Assembly (NCBI GenBank): GCA_033220425.1
Contig: CM065649.1
Coordinates: 3,534,001-3,598,000 of the forward strand
Origin: Lepraria neglecta
Lineage: Eukaryota; Ascomycota; Lecanoromycetes; Lecanorales; Stereocaulaceae
Reading direction: 5' to 3'
DNA: 64,000 nucleotides
Shown piece by piece: positions 55,680 through 64,000 of this stretch. Within the stretch, counting starts at the first letter, position 1, and each line of letters opens with the position of its first letter. The notes under the pieces were generated by a model that did no database searches, was not told the DNA's origin, and saw nothing but the letters and a program-made list of their open reading frames with translations. A program made the translations under genes and the position numbers.

Positions 55680-56041
55680 TAGACCTCAGGAGGCTAGTAA
55701 TATGATGTGGAGGTGTGTATTGACAGATGGTGACCATCTCATTTTGCGCTTGCGTTCCAAAAGTCTTTAGAAAAGGCTCATAGACATAAGTGAATGTTGA
55801 CTAAATCATGACACGTTAAAAGTCGAAGGCGCTATTTTTGAATACTATAATATAATTTGACCATTATACTTACTATATATAAAATCCTCAATGGTCTGGA
55901 GACCAGGTTTCGATTCGTGAATATTGTGCATAATTGATATCATCAGTAATATTAACAATCACGTAGCCTGTTGGGGAGAAAGTCCAAAGTCGTTTTTTTC
56001 TCTTTTTTTCCTTCTCTTGGCTTCCTAATTTTTCCCACCTA
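55680..56041. other. Intergenic, AT-rich
   Basis: AT-rich stretch (around 55830-55900, runs of TATAAT/TATATA) before the MITE. A GGTTTCGATTC string near 55905 loosely resembles a tRNA B box, but no cloverleaf can be drawn. Confidence 0.35.
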
Positions 56042-56249
56042 GAAGGGTTCACCCTCTGAGTTGTCAAACCCCCTGAGTTGTCAGTTGGGCCCTAAACAGG
56101 CTCCTTCGGGGAGGGCCCTGAGACTGACTAAATCCGAAATCTCCGGGGACTATTGCCACCCCCCAGACGACCAGCTTTAGACCCTGTTTAAGGGCGGCCC
56201 GGGCGGGTGACAACTCAGGGGGTTTGACAACTCAGGGGTTGAACCCTTC
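56042..56249. mobile_element. 208-bp MITE with TA target duplication
   Basis: Flanked by TA at 56040-56041 and 56250-56251. Left end GAAGGGTTCACCCTCTGAG, right end (reverse complement) GAAGGGTTCAACCCCTGAG, inverted repeats about 42 bp with a few differences. Each end has two copies of CCCCTGAGTTGTCA (first left copy CCCTCTGAG) with a 17-bp period. The short GC-rich middle has no coding capacity. A non-autonomous Tc1/mariner-type element by its TA duplication. It lies upstream of the NUR1 gene. Confidence 0.85.
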
Positions 56250-56251
56250 TA

Positions 56252-56527
56252 TGTTCTAGGTTGTCTGAAGCAAAGGTACTTCGCGATTTAGGCAGCAGTC
56301 TTAGCAGCACTCTCGAATGATTAGCTTGATCGATTCAACTTTCCAAACGGCAGCCAGACCATCTCAATCCGGACAAGTCTTCACGTGCACACAAAATATC
56401 CGCGTCTGGGCTCATCTGCACAATACCTTTCCACAATTCGGGTCTTACACTTGCGTCTATATCTCCGAGAATGAATAACCCCATACACTACTGAACACTG
56501 CATCTGCTAAGGCTCAAGAGCAACAAA
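56252..56527 (+). promoter_or_regulatory. NUR1 proximal promoter
   Basis: 276 bp between the MITE and the start codon; leader rich in C and A. No element called. Confidence 0.35.
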
Positions 56528-57913
56528 ATGGCGCCACGCCTAGTTCGCCGCCGGCCACTGGCAGAACGCATCAAATCCTACCTCAACCCATTCGACTTCC
56601 TGCTTTGGCTTTCTGAGGAGCTAGATTCGAGTGACCTGGATCAGTGGCAGAAAGAATGGGCAACTCCAATTGGTCTTCTATTGAACGTGGTGTTCCTAAT
56701 TGCCAGAGCAAACAGTGGGTCCAGCACCACAAGGACGGGGGATGATGTATTTGGAGAAGAGATTGGATACACAGGCTGGCTGGCCTGGTTCGTGGGTGTT
56801 CCTAGCTTTCTAGAATTGTCGATCACAGCTGACATGGTCATATAGTCAGCCTTCATCGTGCACCTTCTGTCCTTGCTGTCCTTTGTGAATGCTGCATATA
56901 CCTTCTACCGCCGACGGCATTACAGACTCTTCGAGACCTCCGTGGATGCTGTTCCGAGCACGCCTTCTGCCCATCGTGTCCGCGTAGACTCATCTCCGCT
57001 CTCCTCCTCCCCTCTTCGCTTCCTCTCGAGTATGCTCGCAGGCGACAACGCGGAGGCTAGATCACACCCCGACGCTACGAGGGACGTTTGGGAAATCGCA
57101 GTCTGGGATCCTACACCGTTCTCTCTCCGTATGTTCTGCTTGTTCAGTCCTGGACATATCTTGGTGTATTGGCTTTTCTTGCCGACCGCCATCTCGAACC
57201 CTAGACCAAGTACAACTGTCATAACAACCATGGTATTGGCGGCATGGTTGTCTGCGCAACTTCTACTTCTTCAATCAAGCTTCTCCCAGCAATCCAAAGA
57301 TGCTGCCGTCATATCCAAGGAAGTGATGAATGAATACGACACTAAGTACGTCCATCCACGCACTCAACTACTCATGAGGGATGTGGGAACCCAATTTACA
57401 CCCTCGAGAGCTTCCAAACGCGGCACACCCCCAGATGAAGATGATAATGACTCCGTGGACGTCTATCCGCCTGCTTTTATTATAAACAGAGGTTTTCACA
57501 CCCGGCCCAATCCCAACTATGTCAAGCATGTGGATCCTGAGGGCGCGGGTTATGCAGCAACGCCCTCGCGAGGCGTTTCAACAGGTATGGCAGTACCAGT
57601 TCAGACTCCAGCTCACCTACGGGACATGTCATCACCAATCCGTCCACACACTGCCATTCGCCAGCCTCAATTTAGAGCAGCTGGGACCGGTGACGGTGGA
57701 AGTCTAGGGGTCTATTCCCATGCGAACTCACCGCTGCGTAAGTCAGCGTCTACAGATTTCGCTGGTCCGTACGGCCAGCGAGAGAGGAGTCTAAGTCCTC
57801 AGAAAAGAGAAGGCAGTCCTTTGAAAAGGAGCAGCCTTGCTCCAATGCCCAATGGACAGCCGTGGGGTCGGCTGCAGGGGACGCCGGCAAGAAGGGAGAG
57901 CGGTAGATTCTAG
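56528..57913 (+). CDS. NUR1: Nuclear rim protein Nur1-like (Mug154/DUF2418)
   Basis: Inner nuclear membrane protein of the Nur1/Mug154 family, tethering silent chromatin and rDNA at the nuclear rim. 443 residues from exons 56528-56791 and 56846-57913. The conserved N-terminal half is RIKSYLNPFDFLLWLSEEL, then ATPIGLLLNVVFLIARAN, GWLAWF joined to SAFIVHLLSLLSFVNAAY, TFYRRRHYRLFE, and AVWDPTPFSLRMFCLFSPGH, the DUF2418 signature. Hydrophobic segments appear at roughly residues 46-60, 84-105 and in the VYWLFLPTAIS to VLAAWLSAQLLLL region. The C-terminal half is soluble, Ser/Arg/Pro-rich, ending SPQKREGSPLKRSSLAP, likely phosphoregulated. Confidence 0.9.
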
Positions 57914-58356
57914 GAAGATGAGCCTAACTCGAATCTTATCCTTGCTACCATGTATCCTGCGTCACTTCGTTCCAAACCAGTAGCAAACCTTCAAACTCGA
58001 AGCCAGCAGAATAGATGGCCCGAGTAAGTCACCATCACTGCGAGGTAGCAACTTTCTGACGTAACCCTTAGAGCTTTTGTGGAGCAGTTTTCTGGCAAAC
58101 AAGCACCCGGACATGAGCGTATCCACTCAGGATTCCTTAAAAATTGCCGGCTCCGAGTGAGTGAGATATGTCGTTCTTGCCGTTTTTAAATGCGATAAGC
58201 CGATGCAAACTTCAGATTAGGAGTAGCATCTGCACGTCTCCTCCGATTCAATCTAGACTACTATTATTCTTGCTCATCATACATACTCTATTCTCATGAA
58301 CATATGATATCGTTACCCTCAGCAACGAGGAATGCTGGGGCATTCCTCCCATCACC
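57914..58356. other. Intergenic, no gene seen
   Basis: 443 bp between two plus-strand genes; nothing supported. Confidence 0.5.
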
Positions 58357-61203
58357 ATGTCCTCACCACCCACTCCCACCACCTCAATCAAAAACGCAAC
58401 CCTCTCTCATCGCCAAAAGCGACGGCACTCTTCCTCTTTCGCGTCGATCGCAGCACTCAACCTTTTTCGCAAGAAGCTCCCTGATCAACCTCCTGCGCCC
58501 GTCGAACATTACGAAGTCGCCCCTGGTATCTGGAATACTGACGCTACTGCTAAGGTCTTTGGCTACGTGAGCAGTGATGATGGGAAGACTACTAAATCGA
58601 AGTCGAGAAGTCAGAGCATGAAATCTAAGAAGAAAGGTCGAAGCTCGCCCGCGAGGACAAATCGAGTGCCCTTGGTACAAGGAGCTGGAGCCAGGCATAA
58701 CGAAGTCCACACCGACAACGAGACCACCGACTCCACCAAACCCACACACCAACAACACCGCGCCACCCAAGAGCAGAGGGCGAAACGCCGCCGCAACAAA
58801 GCTCGCAGAATGGGCACCGTAAGCAGCAACGACCAACTCACAGTCCGCGGCGCGAAATCACGCACCGGTCTCGTCTCCCCCTTCATCCTCACCGACGCCT
58901 CCTCCTCAGGCCATGAATCTAGTGTCGACTACATTAACATTCCCCAACCCAATTCAGGAAGAGTAGGAAGAACACGCAGCGGCAAATGGAAGCAAGATGG
59001 ACAAGGCTGGAGCTTAGTCGAGTCTCCACTATTGATTCCGATAGCGCAGAGCACGAATGGCACGATTCGCGAACCTAGCAGGCAGGTCAGCGCAAGGAAG
59101 TTGGGGGACAAGTTGCTGCAGCATATGCCCGGTGTGGACGATCCTGAGCCAATTAATATGAAGGATTGGGAGGTGAGGAAGTTTCAGGAGGATCTGGCAG
59201 ATTTGAGGAGGAGGGAAGGCAGCGACGCGATGGTCGACCATGATACACTACCGAGTCCGAGGGTGCGCACGCCCGAGGGCCCAAGTAGTCCGCCAAATAG
59301 GGCGAGGAAGATTGCGAGGAAGATGGTTGGGGGTGGAGGGATGCCTGGAGGAATTGGATCAGTAACTGGAGGAAGTGGGCCAACGCCTGAAGATGCCTCC
59401 ACCGATACAGTGGTCAGAAATGAACAGAAGCGAGCTTCATCGGTACCAACACCGAGGAAGGAGGTCAGGGAGCAGCACAGGGTCAGGATAGTGACTCGGA
59501 GCAATACGCCAAAAGAGTCATCATTAGAAACACGTGCGGATGAGACAAGTAAGACTGGCACGGAGAATCCTTTTCTAGGATCACGGCAGCCAGCTTTTGG
59601 CGAGACAGCGAACGCTACCCATTCCCCATTCTCTCAGATCACGCGACTAAGGGAAGCTCAACGACGCCTATCCTCTCTGACCAGACAACAAGAGGAGGCA
59701 CGCTGCCGATACGCTCAGAACGCACAACAAGAGGAAGCCCACCACAGCCAATCCCCTCAACCGACGCTAGAAGAAGAGCGCCATTGTCGATACCCTCAGA
59801 CCACGCGACAAGAGGAAGCCTACCGCCGCCCCTCCCTTCCTACAGAACAAAGCCCGTCCAAAGAAAGCCCCGTCGATCCACAAGCTACTCTGACCTTGAA
59901 CCAGTACCTACCCCGCCTGCCCCACTTCCTCCCACCCAGCCACTTCGCCAACCTGGAAGCACCCACACATTGTCGACCCGGCCAGCTTTTGCCTGCCCGC
60001 CTGCGTCCGTTAGAGCAACAAAGGAAGGCTGTAGAGGATGCGTGCACCAGCACCAGCATTTCCATTACCACTTCGAGGCCAAGACCGAAGGTGCAGAGAC
60101 AGGACGAAAGCAGAGACGTCCGGAGAGCGAACCACCACTCGCCAGAACAGGAGGTGAGGAAGGAGAACTGCCTTCAGCCGGACATACAAAGGGACAGGCA
60201 GCCATCATGTACCAAGCCCATGGCGGAAAACCAGGATATGACCCCAGGAAGGACCCGGCATATTCCACACCCCAAACAGGTAGATCGACAAGAAGCCGTA
60301 GCGGAAGCAAGACACCAGAAGACCCCAGGCCCAGGACAGCTCGATCGCCAACCAGACGTAGTAGGAGCAAGACACCAGAAGAAGGTGCCAATATCCAGCA
60401 GGCAACACCCGATGAGGGACGCCAGCCCAGGAGCAGAACGCGCGGCGAGAGTGGCAGTGCTCAGAGACATTCACAACCAGCAATTCAAACAGATCCAGGT
60501 GAGAAAGCGGGCGAGTCCGATCCAGGGACTAGGCCCCGGAAGCACAGACACCGTTCGAGACAACATTCGAGACAACGCTCAAGAGAAGTCGTATGGCGCT
60601 GGATGCACCCGTATATACGACCACCGTGGTAGTGATAAAGAGCAGGCGTATTCAGAGTGGGGATTTCTTGGGATAGCTGAGGATGAATTAAGGGCTCAGG
60701 TGCGGCCAGTTGCACCTACGGAGTTTGCTGTTCGCAGTGATGGCTCGGCTTGGTTCGCTGGTCAATGGGCTGAGGTTGACGAACACGGAGACCACTTAGG
60801 TAACTTCGTTGCAAAGAGAGATGGCGCCTTGGTACGCAGAAGATCAACGTTAAAGAAAGTCGCCGACGTGAAGCAATGGCTGTACGCGGCTGAAGATTAC
60901 CTTCACATGTCAGCTAAGCTGAGCTATGTCCATTGGCAACTGGTAATGATGCTTCGCCACGTCTTTCGGACCTTTCACCACAGTTCGCCTGTTCTCATGG
61001 TGCTCAGGTCGCCGAATGCAAGGACTCAGGACTATCTAATTGCGGCGAAGGATGCCGCTCTGGCGGTTTTCTATCTAATTGTGTTGCTGAATGTGTTTAT
61101 GGCGCTGCGGAAGGTTGTCCTGCTCGTCGCAAGGGTGCTGTACTGGGTTTGGCATCCTGTGGATACAGTGGCTGTAATACTCAGGTGGTGCGTTATGACT
61201 TAG
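58357..61203 (+). CDS. Large intronless hypothetical protein with C-terminal membrane region
   Basis: 948 residues, no introns. The N-terminus (SSPPTPTTSIKNATLSHRQK) and most of the protein are disordered, rich in Arg, Ser, Pro and Gln, with basic clusters (KRRRNKARRM). A short imperfect repeat around residues 435-490 is built on R/Q-Q-E-E-A (TRQQEEARCRYAQNAQQEEA, then TTRQEEAYRR). The last 170 residues are ordered: VGQWAEVDEHGD-like segment (AGQWAEVDEHGDHLGNFV), QWLYAAEDYLHMSAKL, and a hydrophobic tail AVFYLIVLLNVFMALRKVVL plus VLYWVWHPVDTVAVILRW, probably two membrane segments. I do not recognise the family. Conservation is likely limited to the C-terminal part. It ends 36 bp from the convergent SEH1. 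Confidence 0.7.
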   Translation: MSSPPTPTTSIKNATLSHRQKRRHSSSFASIAALNLFRKKLPDQPPAPVEHYEVAPGIWNTDATAKVFGYVSSDDGKTTKSKSRSQSMKSKKKGRSSPARTNRVPLVQGAGARHNEVHTDNETTDSTKPTHQQHRATQEQRAKRRRNKARRMGTVSSNDQLTVRGAKSRTGLVSPFILTDASSSGHESSVDYINIPQPNSGRVGRTRSGKWKQDGQGWSLVESPLLIPIAQSTNGTIREPSRQVSARKLGDKLLQHMPGVDDPEPINMKDWEVRKFQEDLADLRRREGSDAMVDHDTLPSPRVRTPEGPSSPPNRARKIARKMVGGGGMPGGIGSVTGGSGPTPEDASTDTVVRNEQKRASSVPTPRKEVREQHRVRIVTRSNTPKESSLETRADETSKTGTENPFLGSRQPAFGETANATHSPFSQITRLREAQRRLSSLTRQQEEARCRYAQNAQQEEAHHSQSPQPTLEEERHCRYPQTTRQEEAYRRPSLPTEQSPSKESPVDPQATLTLNQYLPRLPHFLPPSHFANLEAPTHCRPGQLLPARLRPLEQQRKAVEDACTSTSISITTSRPRPKVQRQDESRDVRRANHHSPEQEVRKENCLQPDIQRDRQPSCTKPMAENQDMTPGRTRHIPHPKQVDRQEAVAEARHQKTPGPGQLDRQPDVVGARHQKKVPISSRQHPMRDASPGAERAARVAVLRDIHNQQFKQIQVRKRASPIQGLGPGSTDTVRDNIRDNAQEKSYGAGCTRIYDHRGSDKEQAYSEWGFLGIAEDELRAQVRPVAPTEFAVRSDGSAWFAGQWAEVDEHGDHLGNFVAKRDGALVRRRSTLKKVADVKQWLYAAEDYLHMSAKLSYVHWQLVMMLRHVFRTFHHSSPVLMVLRSPNARTQDYLIAAKDAALAVFYLIVLLNVFMALRKVVLLVARVLYWVWHPVDTVAVILRWCVMT

Positions 61204-61239
61204 AATACCTCTTCGAGGCCATAGCCAATCGAGCATAAT

Positions 61240-62538
61240 TCAAGCGGGCCCAGTCTCTGCAAACTCGGTGTAGTTGCCACCTACACTTTCTCTCCACATA
61301 TGCACTTTTCCATTGTCACCAGTAGATGCCAACGTACTGCCTAGATTGAACATTGGCCACAGGTCTCCAGTGAAAGAGATGAAATGAGGGATACAGACCA
61401 TCGTAAATCCACCTAATCTTCCAAACGGGTTGCTTATCATCATGTTCAAGCATGGCCACTTGCCTGGACTCATGCTTGACTTCGTTGACCATACTACCTC
61501 TCGGTGCTGAAGTACGTGACATTCCAGCTAAGCCGGCACCAATGCCAGAGGGAGCATTTCGTGAAGCTATAGAATTGGCCCTTTGGGGACCCGTCGACTC
61601 GGTTGGCTTTGCGGCCAGTGCCCTCCCAGAGCCATCAGAATCATGGGGCGTGTCGACTTTGAAGACTCGGACAGTTCCATCATCGCAGGCCGCAGCAATT
61701 ACGTCGAAGGGACGCAGACAACCAGGGGCCCAGGCTATCTCATTGATCAGTGCGGTGTCGGTATGCATATCGTGCATCTCGTAGAATTGGTAGTTAGCCC
61801 TCTCGGTCGGCTTGATAGCACGATATATTTTTATACTGTTCATGGCTGACACAGCAAGGGAGAGAGCACTATGATCAAGTCCTGCAAACAAGGCATTGGA
61901 ACTTGGACCCTCGGATTGCTGGATTGAGAGTCTGAACCTGACTTCTGTGCCTCTTGGGTGAGATCCGAAGGGGTAGATTGAGTCCTTTTGGCTCCAGGAA
62001 GTTAGTGAGTCGGTATCTTCGGGCTCAAGTAAGCTGAGTAGGCCATCGTGGGTGAGCGTGGCGAGAAAAATGTCGTGGTTTATGGTCTTGGTTCCGAACG
62101 AGACGTAGGAGGCGTGGTTAGGTGGACTTTGCGAGAAGATGCATCTGAAGCGTCGGCCACTTTTGAACAGTTGGGATGGTTCTTCTCGCCACAGTTTGAA
62201 TTTGTTGTCACCGCCGATAGTAGCGAAGAACTGGCCTAGGGTGGGTGCCATCCATTGGACCTTTGTATTGTTTTAGCGAGAATCTCCCACGCAAAGGGTC
62301 TGAGAAGACTTACATCCAAGACCTCGGCGTCATGTCCACGCCAAAGATCAGCAAGGGTCCATGCATTATTGCCATCTATGTTGTAGACCCGGATTTTATG
62401 ATCTGCGGAGCATAGGATTGCTCTGTTGCCCGCAGAGTTGAAGCTTGCGGCAAGCACAATATCGGCGGCAGCATATTCAAAGTTCTGGAAGCCATGCTTC
62501 GCGGGTTCAACACCGTTGATGGTTTCGGCATTGCTCAT
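61240..62538 (-). CDS. SEH1: Nucleoporin Seh1-like WD40 protein
   Basis: Beta-propeller shared by the Nup84/Y complex of the nuclear pore and the SEA complex. 395 residues from exons 62538-62314, 62260-61399 and 61340-61240. FEYAAADIVLAASFNSAGNR opens blade 1, RAILCSADHKIRVYN and WRGHDAEVLDVQWMAPTLGQ follow across intron 1, then FATIGGDNKFKLWRE. Later blades: IKIYRAIKPTERANYQ, LINEIAWAPGCLRPFDVIAA and CDDGTVRVFKV. A Ser/Ala-rich loop (SGIGAGLAGMSRTSAPRG) interrupts the last part. VWKIRWIYDG joins STLASTGDNGKVHMWRES across intron 2. The order and motifs (IRVYN, LINEIAWAP) match Seh1 rather than Sec13. Confidence 0.9.
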
Positions 62539-63075
62539 TGTCTCTGTTTTCAACAAGGGGAAAGAGGTTGATCTTCAATTAATTACTTTGTGCACCGGGC
62601 AGTGAAGCTTGAGACAATGTTGGGCCGGTGAGAGGACTAAGAGATGCCAAGACTTTGTTGTACCCGAAACAAAAGCGTTCAATTTTCCTTCATACTGTTT
62701 CATCACTGCTACTATAGAGTGTGCCTGCAGACAGTACTATCTCTTGTTCAAAGCCTCCACTAGCTCTAAGTATGCTGCGCGTGCGATTGAGCAACTTTTC
62801 TTCGTGCTAAACATGTTCTTTCCATTTGGAGTCATTATCATGTGGTAGAAGCACGAAATTTTCTCATCTACTCGTATGATTAACATATTCTTTTATAGAC
62901 CAGTACTGACATATTTGGCACGTTTCATCTTCCCTCTTCTTCCACCTACAACAACCTCCAAACCCATCCTTCTATCGTCTCCTCAAAACACCACATCCCC
63001 AAAGGGTCATATCCAGGACCTATCTAACTAAGAGATCAAGGTTAGTCGCATTTCACTGAACGCTGATTCAGCAGA
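62539..63075. promoter_or_regulatory. Divergent intergenic region SEH1 / small gene
   Basis: 537 bp between divergent starts. A plus frame at 62609-62848 has no motif. From about 62920 the plus strand becomes C/T-rich like a leader. Confidence 0.4.
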
Positions 63076-63427
63076 ATGGCCTCCTGGGGAGCTTCTCAAT
63101 TCATCGCGAAATACAGATGGGCCTTGATTCAATTCATGATCGGTGTGGAAGGTACTTGGAACATACGCCAAATGCAAACAAAATCGCGCACTCGAGCAAC
63201 AGAGTAACGACGCAGAGCGTGCTCGAGAAGGGCTTGAAATCCAAAAGAGAAACAGGTGGCAGCCCGAGCGAGACTTCCGACGGAAACTGGGCCTTTCTCG
63301 AGACCAGGAATTCGCTCAAGTCCGCGAAAACGAGCGTCAGCGAATCGATCAGCTGCCAGTCTGGTCATGGGCAGTAGCTCTGGCTGAATTTGAAGCGCAA
63401 CCTCGGGAATTGGAGGGTGCAAGATAG
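63076..63427 (+). CDS. Small protein of about 95 residues, unknown
   Basis: Best model: exon 63076-63151 (MASWGASQFIAKYRWALIQF onward) and exon 63216-63427, with a 64-bp intron starting GTACTT and ending GTAACGACGCAG. The second exon is strongly coding-like: EGLEIQKRNRWQPERDFR, RKLGLSRDQEFAQVRENE, RQRIDQLPVWSWAVALAEFE. An alternative reading keeps 63143-63215 in frame (CKQNRALEQQSNDAERAR), which also looks coding-like, so the splice may differ. A short hydrophobic N-terminus followed by a charged helical tail resembles small mitochondrial membrane-associated proteins. Family not identified. A C/T-rich leader lies before the ATG. Confidence 0.5.
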
Positions 63428-64000
63428 AGCGAGCGAGCAACGGAATTGGAAGGGAAGGGGGATGTTGCGGCTTTATTAGGTGGTTGATCCAAACCTTCAA
63501 GGCCGTACTCGTGGAATATTTTTTCACAACTGTCTAGACTACAATACATGAAGATTCGTATTCAGTCTACCTGAGATGTATCCGAGCTATCATCAATTTC
63601 ATCCTAGACTTGGCTCCATGACATGCCGTTCCTCACCGCTCTACCTCTTAAATTAGTAATGCTAGACAAGGAGTACACGTTCCAGAGTTGCGAATGCTTG
63701 ATGCTGAGGCGATCGAGCAGTGTTCTTTGAGGTCTTGACAGAAGAGAAGCCTTGGAGGATTATGCTAGTCCACATATCGTTGGCTTTACCATATCTCTTT
63801 ACCCATTGCTTTCTTGGTACTACTTTGAATGGCATGGCAAGTCCTGAGGATTTGATGGTAATTGGGTGGCCAGAGTGCCCATGATAGATTTCCAGCCATC
63901 AGGAGAGGTTGGGTGGTTCATTTTTGCTGAGATTTGGAAATCGGAGGGGTAATGGAGAGCCAAAGTTGCTTTGAAAGACAGGCCATAGAAGAACGTAGCA
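63428..64000. other. Right edge, no gene seen
   Basis: 573 bp to the window end. Frames on the minus strand at 63129-63549 mirror the small gene. Nothing supported. Confidence 0.4.

Noticed and set aside
55895-55935. tRNA-like B box (GGTTTCGATTC)
   Set aside because: No acceptor stem, A box or cloverleaf can be formed; AT-rich context.

Overview
This is a nuclear window from a filamentous ascomycete (Pezizomycotina). The evidence is the gene style: introns of about 50-100 bp with GTRNGT donors, CTRAC/CTAAT branch sites and short acceptor tails. Recognisable fungal orthologues lie on both strands (SAGA subunit Ada2, Set3, Rot1, Gvp36, Nur1, Mtr10, an Ndt80-type factor, a DUF8035 protein), and a DNA transposon carries C-to-T decay typical of repeat-induced point mutation (RIP). 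I cannot place it to genus. Gene models were spliced by hand. In all complete models the exon lengths sum to whole codons; individual junctions may be off by a base.

Layout. 0-3.7 kb: 5' part of the mitochondrial N-acetylglutamate synthase (minus), a 3-hydroxyisobutyrate dehydrogenase-like enzyme, and eIF3g. 3.7-7.5 kb: a gene-poor stretch with exon-like and ankyrin-like scraps, ending in the long leader of an Ndt80-family factor (7.5-10.2 kb). 11.3-29.3 kb: a dense core block with a DUF8035 protein, Arv1, Gvp36 (BAR), mitochondrial Hsp70, a WD40/DUF2415-like protein, Ada2, the TORC2-type AGC kinase Ypk1/Gad8 and phosphoglucose isomerase. 29.7-35.6 kb: an unknown type I membrane protein with a 16-nt exon, an 87-codon two-exon gene candidate, a decayed zinc-finger-like gene and Rkm5. 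35.9-37.8 kb: a Fot1/pogo-type transposon with long inverted repeats, inserted into the divergent RKM5/acyl-CoA synthetase promoter. 38-53.9 kb: long-chain acyl-CoA synthetase (with a GC-AG intron), a hidden 65-residue two-exon gene, Rot1, 5-formyl-THF cyclo-ligase, SmE, Mtr10, Set3, Npc2 and V-ATPase subunit F. 54.3-56.3 kb: an unknown four-exon gene with a single in-frame TGA, and a 208-bp MITE. 56.5-63.4 kb: Nur1, a 948-residue intronless protein, Seh1 and a small gene.

The genes are mostly unlinked housekeeping functions: translation, nuclear transport and pore, chromatin, ER quality control, mitochondria, one-carbon and lipid activation. No secondary-metabolite or other functional cluster is visible. 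Divergent pairs share short promoters (SSC1/WD40, ROT1/FAU1, SME1/MTR10, RKM5/LACS). The most informative non-genic finding is that the MITE at 56.0 kb and the Fot1-like element at 35.9 kb share an unusual terminal design: each end carries two copies of a CCCCTnAGTT-like motif with a 17-bp period, which suggests a shared transposase lineage.
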